The notes below the pieces were generated by a model, which saw only the letters and a list, made by a program, of their open reading frames with translations, ran no database searches and was not told the origin of the DNA. Position numbers and translations under genes: made by a program. A stretch of 64,000 bases of DNA from Saprospiraceae bacterium (GTDB taxonomy: Bacteria > Bacteroidota > Bacteroidia > Chitinophagales > Saprospiraceae). The DNA lies in NCBI GenBank assembly GCA_016709995.1, contig JADJLQ010000002.1:868001-932000 (forward strand), given 5' to 3'. Of the stretch, positions 9,468 through 17,372 are shown piece by piece (the first letter of the stretch is position 1; every line of letters starts with the position of its first letter).

Positions 9468-9475
9468 CAAAAGTA
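9468..9475 (-). promoter_or_regulatory. Bacteroidota -7 box (TACTTTTG) for the DUF2911 gene
   Basis: The complement strand reads TACTTTTG, matching TAnnTTTG, and ends 25 bp ahead of the ATG at 9443. It supports the shorter start. Confidence 0.5.
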
Positions 9476-9515
9476 AGTTAGAGATCTTTTCCAAGCCGTT
9501 CATATTAAGTGCAAG

Positions 9516-9565
9516 TTGATGCCAAAGTGATGTAAAGATGTTAATCACCCATTTTGGAGTAGATT
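9516..9565 (+). repeat. 50-bp direct repeat, left copy
   Basis: Starts TTGATGCCAAAG and ends TTTTGGAGTAGATT. It matches 11290-11340 with three substitutions and a one-base indel, including 24 identical consecutive bases centred on GTTAATCACCCATTTTGG. Both copies lie in the same orientation, 1.7 kb apart, around the Reg_prop gene. A TGT start inside the repeat (TGTTAATCACCC) is reminiscent of insertion-sequence ends, but no transposase is left. Confidence 0.85.
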
Positions 9566-10080
9566 CCAGCACTATCTTTGTCCAACAAACGCTGGGTAGT
9601 ATTCACCAGGAGGTCGGGTTGAAAAGTAAAAGCATTCTCAAAACTGACCTGGTATTTATTTTTGTGAACTTTTTTTCTGGAAGTGCCCGTGATATACTAT
9701 CGCCAGACTGTAATTATTTTTCATGTCCGATCCGGCGAATATAACTTCCCTCCTGGAGAAATCAAAATCGTCACTGACAGCATACTGAAGGCCACGCTGA
9801 TTAAATGGGTACACATGAGTAGGGGACAATCCGTACAGGTATTTACGCTTCCCAGACAGGATATTTTTTCTAAAAAGCAAATTGTAAAGATATTATTTTA
9901 CAAAGTTTACACTTCTTTTCACAATCTAAGTCACTCATTCTGGAAAATATCAAAGTAATTTCGCCGGTCTAAGTAAAAATTTTAAAAATGATTTTGAATA
10001 TTTCTAGAACGCGGAGGTTGGCCCTTCAGCCATCAAAAAGGCTAGCGAGATACTTTCATTACAGGATCAATAAAAAAATT

Positions 10081-11166
10081 ATGAAATACATGCACGTATA
10101 TGATTTATTCTGGATGTTTGTCTTCTGCACTTCCTGCGGAGCACAAAATCAAAGTCAATCAAATAAGGAAAATCAGCTAGTACAGAATCAAACTGACACT
10201 AATTTGTTGAAATACACAACAGGAGTTCGTTCAATTTTAGAAGATAGCAAAGGAAATATTTGGTTTGGTAGTTATAACGAAGGAGTGTGTTTACTTCATA
10301 AGGGAGAGCTCCAATATTTCACAACGGAAAACGGGTTAAGTAACAATCAAGTAAGGAGTATTTATGAAGATAAAAACGGCATCATTTGGTTCGAATGTGG
10401 GCAAGGACTAAGTAATTATGATGGGCAAAAAACAACTGTTTACAAAGAAAGAAATTATGATTCAATAAACGAATGGAAATTAACTGATAATGACCTTTGG
10501 TTTAAAGGTGATGAAACGGCTGGCTACAACAGACTCGAAGGGAATCCAGGGGTGTATCAATATGACGGTAAAAAACTTTCATATCGCACACTTCCTGTTA
10601 AAACAAAATTAGGGCAAGAGAATCACTATTCAATTTCAACACCTTTTGTCAAAAGTAAAAATGGAGCGCTTTGGCTTGGAACTTATGGCGCATTGATTGG
10701 TTATAATGGTTCAGATTTTAAAATAATAAACGATGCTTCTTTGGGATTAAATGATGAAACAGGTCATCTGCATATCCGCAGTATGATGGAAGATCGCAAA
10801 GGAAATCTTTGGATTGGCAATAATGGAATTGGTGTTTTTAAATATGATGGAAAAGAAATAATCAATTTCACAGAGCAACAAAAATTGAAAAAGGAGGATA
10901 CCAAAGGCAATTCGCTTGAGAGAGTTTTTTCCATTGGAGAGGATGATTCAGGAAATATTTGGTTTGGAACTGCAGAATCTGGTGTATGGAGATATGACGC
11001 GTCTGCGGACGCTGGTAATTCCGTGAAAAATTTTACAAAAAAAGATGGTCTCAATGGTGACCTTATTTGGATTATTTACAAAAGCAAAACGGGTGAATTG
11101 TGGTTTGGCGGAGGTCCCAATGGTGTGTATCGTTTCAATGGTAATTCTTTTGAAAGAAAATATTAA
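10081..11166 (+). CDS. Reg_prop (two-component regulator propeller) repeat protein, probable lipoprotein
   Basis: 361 residues from the ATG at 10081; an in-frame ATG at 9988 would add a basic, non-signal-like leader. The N-terminus has a hydrophobic stretch ending CTSCGAQ, a possible lipobox. Repeats of the Reg_prop type are clear: 'VRSILEDSKGNIWFGSY', 'VRSIYEDKNGIIWFE', 'IRSMMEDRKGNLWIG', 'VFSIGEDDSGNIWFGT' and 'IWIIYKSKTGELWFGG', predicting a beta-propeller sensor. In hybrid two-component systems this propeller is fused to a kinase; here the gene stops after the propeller, with no Y_Y_Y, kinase or DNA-binding part. The gene is more AT-rich than its neighbours and sits between near-identical direct repeats, suggesting transfer. 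Confidence 0.85.
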   Translation: MKYMHVYDLFWMFVFCTSCGAQNQSQSNKENQLVQNQTDTNLLKYTTGVRSILEDSKGNIWFGSYNEGVCLLHKGELQYFTTENGLSNNQVRSIYEDKNGIIWFECGQGLSNYDGQKTTVYKERNYDSINEWKLTDNDLWFKGDETAGYNRLEGNPGVYQYDGKKLSYRTLPVKTKLGQENHYSISTPFVKSKNGALWLGTYGALIGYNGSDFKIINDASLGLNDETGHLHIRSMMEDRKGNLWIGNNGIGVFKYDGKEIINFTEQQKLKKEDTKGNSLERVFSIGEDDSGNIWFGTAESGVWRYDASADAGNSVKNFTKKDGLNGDLIWIIYKSKTGELWFGGGPNGVYRFNGNSFERKY

Positions 11167-11289
11167 CTATATTTATGAAGGCACCAAAGAGCTTTTAACT
11201 TTTATAAAGTTTCAGGAAACAACAGCGTGGCGCAAACCAAAGTAATAAACGAAAAAGAAATTCTTTGCGGAAAGATTAGTTTAAAAAAT

Positions 11290-11340
11290 TTGATACCAAA
11301 TTGATGTACAAGATGTTAATCACCCATTTTGGAATAGATT
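11290..11340 (+). repeat. 50-bp direct repeat, right copy
   Basis: Starts TTGATACCAAAT and ends TTTTGGAATAGATT; same orientation as the copy at 9516-9565. See that entry for the match. Confidence 0.85.
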
Positions 11341-11565
11341 TAATCGTTTCCAGATCCGCTGATTATTGCATTGAAAGTCAGGTATACTCGAGAATATAGT
11401 AAATGTATACACCTGGTTTTCACAAGTTGCCAGTATATGAATGACTGCTAAATAGGGTGTACTGCCAGGTAAGAGTGCTTGGTCTGAGAATACTTTAAAA
11501 GTCTGATTGGCCCTATAATGGTTAGTCGAAGGTCCGGATGGAGATGCGCTTTTGTACAAATACAA

Positions 11566-11652
11566 AGACACTCCTATGCTACGCTTATATTAGAGGCTGG
11601 AGTAGAGCTCCGCTGGACAATTTATGAAGGTTGTAGCAACAAGACATTAGGT
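11566..11652 (+). pseudogene. Tyrosine recombinase (integrase) C-terminal remnant
   Basis: One frame reads RHSYATLILEAGVELR and then TIYEGCSNKT. This matches the conserved box II of phage-type/integron-type integrases (consensus LRHSFATHLLEAGVDLRTIQ...LGHSSIKTT), including the RH pair. Nothing integrase-like precedes it in frame, and the catalytic tyrosine region after it is missing, so only about 29 codons survive. It marks an old insertion next to the toxin-antitoxin pair. Confidence 0.65.
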
Positions 11653-11719
11653 CTTCCGACTCCAGAGGCAAATTTATATAAAATCAAATTTCAACCTCAA
11701 TAATTTTAGAATTCACTCG

Positions 11720-11735
11720 TTTCCCAATTGGGAAA
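11720..11735. promoter_or_regulatory. 16-bp perfect palindrome, probable operator of the toxin-antitoxin operon
   Basis: TTTCCCAATTGGGAAA is its own reverse complement. It lies 4 bp upstream of the -7 box and so between the -33 and -7 positions, where an XRE antitoxin dimer would block RNA polymerase. Autoregulation is inferred from position. Confidence 0.65.
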
Positions 11736-11739
11736 TTTG

Positions 11740-11747
11740 TATCTTTG
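11740..11747 (+). promoter_or_regulatory. Bacteroidota -7 box (TATCTTTG) of the toxin-antitoxin operon
   Basis: Exact match to TAnnTTTG, 13 bp before the toxin start. The matching -33 TTTG is not convincing. Confidence 0.6.
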
Positions 11748-11760
11748 ACAAAAACTGTTA

Positions 11761-12105
11761 TTGAATCCAAATTTTGACATTGAATTATTGCCTGAAGCAA
11801 TTGAGTTTTTAGAACTTCTTGACGATAAAACTAGAGAAAAAATCTATTTCAACATCAAAAAGGCCCAATTCGTCATTGACAATGACTTTTTCAAAAAATT
11901 GAATGCCTTTATTTGGGAATTTAGGACTTTGTACAACGGTAAAGCTTATCGACTTTTTGCATTTTGGGATAAAACAAACGAAATTGAAACTTTGGTTATT
12001 GCAACACACGGAATTTTAAAGAAATCGCAGAAAACACCGCCAAAAGAAATTAATAAAGCGGAAGAAATCAGAAAACAATATTTAGAAAACAAGACAAAAA
12101 AATAA
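11761..12105 (+). CDS. RelE/ParE-superfamily (HigB/Gp49-like) toxin
   Basis: 114 residues, starting at a TTG; an in-frame stop at 11746-11748 leaves no ATG upstream, so TTG is the best start. The pattern 'LLDDKTREKIYFNIKKAQ', 'FFKKLNAFIWEFRTLYNGKAYRLFAFWD' and 'TLVIATHGILKKSQKTPPKEINKAEEIRKQY' is that of phage-derived Gp49-like/HigB toxins: a small beta-sheet mRNA interferase that cuts ribosome-bound mRNA. The toxin precedes the antitoxin, the HigBA order. The antitoxin starts 6 bp downstream. Both genes are AT-rich compared with flanking housekeeping genes and sit beside an integrase remnant, which fits horizontal transfer. Confidence 0.9.
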   Translation: MNPNFDIELLPEAIEFLELLDDKTREKIYFNIKKAQFVIDNDFFKKLNAFIWEFRTLYNGKAYRLFAFWDKTNEIETLVIATHGILKKSQKTPPKEINKAEEIRKQYLENKTKK

Positions 12106-12111
12106 ATAGTT

Positions 12112-12435
12112 ATGGCAACAGATAAATTTAAAACCGTTTCGCTTGATACTATGATTAACAAACACATTGGAAAACGCGGAACCGATAAGCGAGAAGCATT
12201 TGAGCATGAGTTGAGAATTGACTTATTAGGAGAAGCCATAAAACAAGCTCGACAAGAACGTAATATGACACAAGCAGAATTAGGAGAACTTGTTGGAGTT
12301 CAAAAAGCTCAAATCTCAAAAATTGAAAATAGCGTGAAGAACGCAAGATTTGAAACTATTATGAAGGTATTTGAAGCTTTGGGAGCAAAAGTGAACTTTA
12401 ATGTTGAACTAAATAATAAAAAGTTAGCGTATTGA
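12112..12435 (+). CDS. XRE-family antitoxin
   Basis: 107 residues. Residues about 40-95 form a Cro/CI-type helix-turn-helix (GEAIKQARQERNMTQAELGE, then 'VQKAQISKIENSVKNARFETIMKVFEALG'), the DNA-binding domain. The N-terminal 40 residues are charged and may contact the toxin. By analogy with HigA it neutralises the upstream toxin and represses the operon, most likely at the palindrome 11720-11735. It is separated from the toxin by 6 bp. Confidence 0.9.
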   Translation: MATDKFKTVSLDTMINKHIGKRGTDKREAFEHELRIDLLGEAIKQARQERNMTQAELGELVGVQKAQISKIENSVKNARFETIMKVFEALGAKVNFNVELNNKKLAY

Positions 12436-12451
12436 AAAGTATGTTTTCAAT
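12431..12451 (+). terminator. Possible hairpin at the end of the toxin-antitoxin operon
   Basis: ATTGAAAA and TTTTCAAT form a perfect 8-bp inverted repeat around a 5-base loop, overlapping the antitoxin stop codon. The stem is AT-rich and no clear T-run follows, so termination is uncertain. Confidence 0.3.
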
Positions 12452-12618
12452 TAGGCTTCAATTCCTGCTTGACATAAATGGTTTAACTTTTTGCAGATCA
12501 TCAAACATTTTTATAAATTTAAGTTCAGGTAGCCAGCGGTGAGCCGGGTTCACCAGAAGCTAAGGCTTATCGCTTAAAATTTTACCATTCTAAGTTTATA
12601 AGTCGCATGTTGAACTAA

Positions 12619-13881
12619 TTAAGCAACAGCCTCTTGTGCAATCAGGGGGTTGATGATATCTGTGCTGTACTCGCCGTTTAGAAGTTTTGTATTGACGATT
12701 TTGAGTGCTTCTAAGGTCTTATCAATATCATCCTGAGTATGCACCGCAGTTGGTATCAATCGAAGCAGGATTTCCCCTTTGGGTATGATCGGATAGATCA
12801 CCATCGAACAGAATATGCGATGATTTTCACGGAGGTCATGGACCATCTGAGATGCTTCCTGTGGATGGCCTTTAAGAAATACAGGGGTCACCGGACTATT
12901 GGTAGTACCTATATCAAAACCTGCTTCCCGGAGTCCACTTTGTAGTGAGTTTACATTTTTCCAGAGGGCTTCTTTCAGTTCAGGATGATTTTTCATCAAT
13001 TCGAGCCTTTTGAGTCCTCCAATCACCAGGGGCATGGGCAGTGACTTTGCAAAGACCTGGGACCTCATATTGTACCTCAGGAAGGTCACGATGTCTTTTG
13101 GCCCGGCTATAAAGGCACCGATAGAGGCAAAAGATTTGGCAAAGGTGCCAAAATATATATCGATATCGTCCTGACAACCTTGTTCTACACCAGCTCCTTC
13201 ACCATTTGGACCTAGTGTTCCAAAAGCATGAGCATCATCTACTAAAAAGCGGAAAGGGTATTTAGATTTAAAAGCTGCTATTTCTTTGAGTTTGCCCTGA
13301 TCACCTCGCATCCCAAATACACCTTCGGAGATAACTAAGACTGATCCACCACTTTCTTCAGTCAATTTTACAGCACGAATCAATTGTTTTTCAAAACTCT
13401 CCATATTATTGTGCTCAAAGGCGATGCGCTTGCCCATGTGCAGTCGCACACCATCGATGATACAGCCATGACTTTCAGCATCATAGACAATCACATCTCT
13501 TCTCGAAACCAACGAATCAATACAAGATACCATGCCTTGATATCCAAAATTGAGCAAACAACCGGCTTCTTTATGGACATAATGCGCCAGTTCGGTTTCT
13601 AATTGAATATGTTGGGCCGTTTCACCCGTCATTAGCCTTGCACCCATCGGGTAAGCCATGCCCCATTCAGCAGCAGATTCAGCATCGGCTTTGCGCACTT
13701 CGGGATGATTGGCCAGACCCAGGTAGTTGTTAATACTCCAACAGATCACCTCTTTGCCATTAAACATCATGCGAGATCCAATCTCACCAGTGAGTTTTGG
13801 AAAAATATAATACCCCTCCGCTATTTCAGCATACTGGCCGAGCGGACCCATATTCGCTCTGATTCGTTCAAAAATATCCAT
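12619..13881 (-). CDS. Alpha-oxoamine synthase family PLP enzyme (serine palmitoyltransferase/KBL-like)
   Basis: 420 residues, fold-type I PLP enzyme. Family motifs seen: SINNYLGLANHPEV and 'GARLMTGET' in the N-terminal half, the cofactor-binding 'DDAHAFGTLG', and the Schiff-base lysine in FGTFAKSFASIGAF. These enzymes condense an amino acid with an acyl-CoA or acyl-ACP and release CO2. Members include glycine C-acetyltransferase (kbl), serine palmitoyltransferase for sphingolipids, and cysteate acyltransferase for capnine sulfonolipids in gliding Bacteroidota. No acyl carrier protein or partner gene is adjacent, so the substrate is undecided. A consensus -7 box lies 26 bp ahead of the start. 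Single-gene unit. Confidence 0.85.
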   Translation of the reverse strand: MDIFERIRANMGPLGQYAEIAEGYYIFPKLTGEIGSRMMFNGKEVICWSINNYLGLANHPEVRKADAESAAEWGMAYPMGARLMTGETAQHIQLETELAHYVHKEAGCLLNFGYQGMVSCIDSLVSRRDVIVYDAESHGCIIDGVRLHMGKRIAFEHNNMESFEKQLIRAVKLTEESGGSVLVISEGVFGMRGDQGKLKEIAAFKSKYPFRFLVDDAHAFGTLGPNGEGAGVEQGCQDDIDIYFGTFAKSFASIGAFIAGPKDIVTFLRYNMRSQVFAKSLPMPLVIGGLKRLELMKNHPELKEALWKNVNSLQSGLREAGFDIGTTNSPVTPVFLKGHPQEASQMVHDLRENHRIFCSMVIYPIIPKGEILLRLIPTAVHTQDDIDKTLEALKIVNTKLLNGEYSTDIINPLIAQEAVA

Positions 13882-13906
13882 TTGATTGTATTCAATAAAT
13901 TTGTTG

Positions 13907-13914
13907 CAAAGGTA
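13907..13914 (-). promoter_or_regulatory. Bacteroidota -7 box (TACCTTTG) for the alpha-oxoamine synthase gene
   Basis: Complement reads TACCTTTG, 25 bp upstream of the ATG at 13881. Confidence 0.55.
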
Positions 13915-14053
13915 AAAAGAAAGCTCCAGAGTTTATAAATGACCAATATTTAAATTATCGTGTTTATCCCTTTTTTATTTTAACTAAAAAAAGCTCTAAG
14001 AATACTCCAACAAATATCTGTGTGAAGTTCACGACCTGATTAAAATGATTGTA

Positions 14054-15052
14054 TCAATTTGGTTCATAGAGCATAAGTGCCTCTATCTGAGTAGCAATCA
14101 CCTCATAAGGAAATTTGTGGACTAAAAAGGAATGCCGGGAGTTTTGATCAGGGTTCCAGGTATTGGTTCCATCCTCTTGACACACCATGGTGCCATTATT
14201 GATGACATAAAAATATTTCTCAGGATCCCGGATAGCACATAACACTGCTGTCTGATCCCAGCTATTGCGGTTTTGTGAAGTTTTATGCTCATAATTAGAC
14301 AAACAATACGCTGTAGCCCACCTCACAGGACTTTCAGGTGATCCTTGTGTGGCAACCTTATGGCCGGTCATGATCTTTACCCCAATCTCAAAACCACTGA
14401 ATAAAATGGGGGTCGGCCAATTAGAAATGGTATAGGCAGAGGCACTGGCATGTTGATTGATGTTAAATTCATTGCCTTGAGGGAAACCACCCGCCATGGC
14501 GACCCATTTTTTCACCTTCCTTGCCACCAGGTCACGACCGCTCAATGTACTGAATCGATCTGGCATAGACTGTAACAATGCAGACAAGTTAGATAAAAAA
14601 CCGACCGTGACGATCACCACACTCTGATCCTTTTGACCAGCCAGCGTCCTGCGATAAACCTCGACTGCCGAAGGATAATTCTGATTGGTCTTAGGCTGGG
14701 GCAGATAGCGGGCGACCAATGAATCGTTCCAATGATTGGGGCATGAAAAATCCGGAGCAGAAGTATCCGGCACCCCAATAGGGATATCCGGTTTCTTAAA
14801 ATAACGGTTAAATACCTCCAGGGTAGGTGCTATAAACGGATAGCCATCACTCGCTACGGTAGCCAGGATCTCACATTCTCCATTGGCAGCCAGGGCATGC
14901 AATAAAGTGATTGCACCCACATCATCATAATCCGGACCCATATCGGTATCAAATATCACTTTAACCGGAGGCCTCTGTTTCTGCGCCCCCAGGAAATCGC
15001 CATTGTGGAAAATGAGCGCCAGGAGGAATATGTGCTTCAAATAAGGTTTCAT
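14054..15052 (-). CDS. Secreted nucleoside hydrolase family protein
   Basis: 332 residues from the second ATG (15052); an ATG two codons earlier is equally possible. A signal peptide ends near LGAQ. VIFDTDMGPDYDDVGAI is the Asp cluster that binds the catalytic Ca2+ in inosine-uridine nucleoside N-ribohydrolases (usual form DTDxGxDDA), and 'IVTVGFLSNLSALL' and the later 'NSWDQTAVL' with its Asp also fit. The family cleaves the N-glycosidic bond of nucleosides; exported Bacteroidota members are poorly characterised. Stands alone on the - strand. Confidence 0.85.
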   Translation of the reverse strand: MKPYLKHIFLLALIFHNGDFLGAQKQRPPVKVIFDTDMGPDYDDVGAITLLHALAANGECEILATVASDGYPFIAPTLEVFNRYFKKPDIPIGVPDTSAPDFSCPNHWNDSLVARYLPQPKTNQNYPSAVEVYRRTLAGQKDQSVVIVTVGFLSNLSALLQSMPDRFSTLSGRDLVARKVKKWVAMAGGFPQGNEFNINQHASASAYTISNWPTPILFSGFEIGVKIMTGHKVATQGSPESPVRWATAYCLSNYEHKTSQNRNSWDQTAVLCAIRDPEKYFYVINNGTMVCQEDGTNTWNPDQNSRHSFLVHKFPYEVIATQIEALMLYEPN

Positions 15053-15197
15053 CGACATAAATATAGGGTAATCTATCCTCGTTTGCCGCCTTGGGGAGAC
15101 TTCAAAAGCAGAAGTGCTGCATTTTCATGCTTTAGATGGAGTTTTCCATTTTTTCTACACCTGCGATTGTGGTCGCCGATCTGAAATACCACTTTAA

Positions 15198-16187
15198 TCA
15201 CCTTTCCTTAATGATCAACTCAATAGGCAAATGATCACTAAACCCATTAGAATTAAAATCTGAAGACGATGGCCTCGAAAAACGAATAGGCGTGTTGTAA
15301 TCCCCCCTGACCAACTCAGGATAGTCAATAATTTTGCTGGAAATAAACTGAAATGGATAATTGGCAGATTCAAATGTCAGAGATTTAGACACGATAAATT
15401 GATCCAGGATATTGATCTCATTGCCAAATACATGGGTACCCAGCTTCCCATTCAGGAATGGAAACATAGTATTAAACAGTACCGGGGTTCTGGCATTTTT
15501 GACCCTTTCAAGATTGGAAGTGCTGTTGAGGTAATTGGTAATAGACCTGTCATATGGCTGATCATTAAAATCTCCCATCACGATGATCGCAGGATTTTCT
15601 TCGCCAAGCTCCTCCAATTTGATCTCATGGATCCGTGTGACCCAATAGCTCAAAATTTCGCCGACCATCATTCGATATGGCTCGGACTCAAACTTGCCGC
15701 CTAATCGGGACGGCCAGTGATTACCAATCAATATTAGCTCATTATTGCCTGCCGTAGTCGTCAGATTGACCTGGAATAAATCACGGGTATACGATCGTTT
15801 CATGATCTCCAGGGTAAATATCCTCCCATCATCATGATATTTGTCCTGGTCATAAATAATCGAGATATCGATGCCCCGCTGATCCTTCGTGTCTTTGTGC
15901 AGCACTTTGTAGGAACGGTTGAGTTCCTGGCCCACCCTGTCCATTAATTTTTTTACAACAAACTCATTTTCGATCTCACAGACTCCCAGGATATCGGGAC
16001 CTAGGCCCTGATTAAATTTTTTGATCACAGAGCATAGGTTGGCGATCTTTTTGTCCAGTAAGGCCTCGTCCCAGTTTTTGAGCTCTGATTTTAATTCTTT
16101 TTGTAACCAATCAGGACGGCGGGGTGAGTTTTGTACATCGAAGAGGTTTTCGAGGTTCCACCAGTAGATATTGTGTAATGTAGCCAT
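15198..16187 (-). CDS. Endonuclease/exonuclease/phosphatase (EEP) family protein
   Basis: 329 residues, no signal peptide. The EEP order of motifs is visible: 'IYWWNLENLFD' (metal-side Asn), 'DILGVCEIENEFV' with the metal-binding Glu, 'LIGNHWPSR' with the active-site His, 'IVMGDFNDQPYDRS' (the Asp-x-Asn pair) and a terminal 'SDHLPI' with the final catalytic Asp-His. This fold includes DNases, APE-type nucleases and phosphodiesterases; substrate unknown. It probably acts in the cytoplasm. Transcribed alone, about 140 bp downstream of the nucleoside hydrolase start. Confidence 0.87.
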   Translation of the reverse strand: MATLHNIYWWNLENLFDVQNSPRRPDWLQKELKSELKNWDEALLDKKIANLCSVIKKFNQGLGPDILGVCEIENEFVVKKLMDRVGQELNRSYKVLHKDTKDQRGIDISIIYDQDKYHDDGRIFTLEIMKRSYTRDLFQVNLTTTAGNNELILIGNHWPSRLGGKFESEPYRMMVGEILSYWVTRIHEIKLEELGEENPAIIVMGDFNDQPYDRSITNYLNSTSNLERVKNARTPVLFNTMFPFLNGKLGTHVFGNEINILDQFIVSKSLTFESANYPFQFISSKIIDYPELVRGDYNTPIRFSRPSSSDFNSNGFSDHLPIELIIKER

Positions 16188-16375
16188 GAATCTGTTTTAT
16201 ATTGAATGTTTTATAATCAAAGAATGTACCAAGCCATAGATATAATTAACTTTTAGGAAGCCAAAATTTAAAATTAGGACATAGGGAGAATATATTCTTC
16301 AAAACGTGAAATCCACTTGTAGGATGTAAAATGCTTGTCTAGATTTGATGTTGAATAATAATTAATAACATCGGA

Positions 16376-17320
16376 TTGGATCACTTCTCATTTCCAGGGC
16401 AGTTGCTACGCCTGCTTTCAAACTTCAAGCTTGGGGATTCCCGTATATGGAGTCGGCTACGGAAATTAATGGCGCTACTTCTGATTTCACAATTGATCCT
16501 CTTTCTGTGGATTTATGCCGGTGAGCTCAAAGAACGATGGGAGGATATTTCTCCTCTATTAGCCAGGACAGGGCTAGCCAGCCTGGTCGTCATCCTTATA
16601 TTGATCATTTATTTCAAATGGTTGGATAAAGTCCAGTCAATCCACAGAGTAGTAGGTGTAGGATCCAAAGTCTTTATGGTCTTATATTTATTGCAGTGGG
16701 TTGCATTAGTGGTCTTTTCAATGGTCAATCCGCCCATAACGCTCACTCAACTTGGAAGTATACTGGGTGGATATGGTATGAGACGAGACTATGTTGATTA
16801 TGACCTGATAAGTCCTCACATGAAACTCGCTGTTTTGGCCAGTGAAGATCAACTTTTTACCGACCATGATGGATTTGATGTCAAAGCCATCAAACTTGCC
16901 CTCAAATACAATAAGCGCAGGCCCGGCAAGACCAGGGGAGCCAGTACCATCAGTCAACAAACTGCCAAAAATGTTTTTTTATGGCAAAGCCGCAATTTTA
17001 TCAGAAAAGGCCTCGAAGTCTATTTTACCTTCATGATAGAGACTTTTTGGAGTAAAAAGACCATTCTCTGCCGGTATCTCAATGTAATCGAGACCGGTCC
17101 GGGCATATTTGGTGTCCAGGCAGCTGCAAAACAATATTTTAATAAAAATGCACTGGAGTTGAGTAGGGCTGAAGCGGCGATGATCGCAGCAGCCCTGCCA
17201 AATCCCAAAAAATATACGATCAAACCCATGAGCAACCGTATACGAAGCCAATATGATGACATCATGATTCAAATGAACCATATCGAACCAGACCCGGATA
17301 TACTTGCTTTGATACATTGA
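16376..17320 (+). CDS. Monofunctional peptidoglycan glycosyltransferase (GT51)
   Basis: 314 residues from a TTG at 16376; an ATG at 16469 is the alternative and would remove 31 residues before the first hydrophobic helix. Two to three membrane helices lie in the first 120 residues, more than the single anchor of E. coli MtgA. The GT51 block is complete: 'ASEDQLFTDHDGFD' with the catalytic Glu, RGASTISQQTAKNVFLW, and the second conserved Glu in 'RYLNVIETGPGIFGVQAAA'. There is no transpeptidase domain. It polymerises lipid II into glycan strands at the periplasmic face of the inner membrane. Precedes the radical SAM gene by about 50 bp. Confidence 0.88.
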   Translation: MDHFSFPGQLLRLLSNFKLGDSRIWSRLRKLMALLLISQLILFLWIYAGELKERWEDISPLLARTGLASLVVILILIIYFKWLDKVQSIHRVVGVGSKVFMVLYLLQWVALVVFSMVNPPITLTQLGSILGGYGMRRDYVDYDLISPHMKLAVLASEDQLFTDHDGFDVKAIKLALKYNKRRPGKTRGASTISQQTAKNVFLWQSRNFIRKGLEVYFTFMIETFWSKKTILCRYLNVIETGPGIFGVQAAAKQYFNKNALELSRAEAAMIAAALPNPKKYTIKPMSNRIRSQYDDIMIQMNHIEPDPDILALIH

Positions 17321-17357
17321 TAAAGTAAATTTTGATGGATGGACTACATTCTATGCC

Positions 17358-17365
17358 TACCTTTG
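17358..17365 (+). promoter_or_regulatory. Bacteroidota -7 box (TACCTTTG) just before a TTG start
   Basis: Exact TAnnTTTG match 7 bp ahead of the TTG at 17373, with a TTTG 23 bp further upstream (17331-17334). The expected transcript would begin at or next to the start codon, i.e. nearly leaderless. Confidence 0.5.
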
Positions 17366-17372
17366 CAGGGTT

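Larger units (their letters stand above)
9444..10080. other. Geneless stretch left of the Reg_prop gene
   Basis: About 640 bp. It holds the promoter of the leftward DUF2911 gene and the left copy of a 50-bp direct repeat (9516-9565). Several 60-90 codon open frames on both strands overlap each other and show no recognised motif. Likely decayed mobile-element DNA. Confidence 0.4.
11167..11760. other. Geneless stretch with mobile-element debris before the toxin gene
   Basis: About 590 bp. Contents seen: the right copy of the 50-bp direct repeat (11290-11340), a fragment of a tyrosine recombinase (11566-11652), a 16-bp palindrome (11720-11735) and a -7 promoter box (11740-11747) for the toxin-antitoxin operon. 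Confidence 0.7.

Noticed and set aside
9538..9958. Overlapping open frames of 68-91 codons between the DUF2911 and Reg_prop genes
   Set aside because: They overlap one another on both strands and have no recognisable motif; more likely decayed DNA.
11320..11571. 83-codon - strand open frame before the toxin gene
   Set aside because: No motif found, and it overlaps the direct repeat and integrase remnant; coding is not supported.
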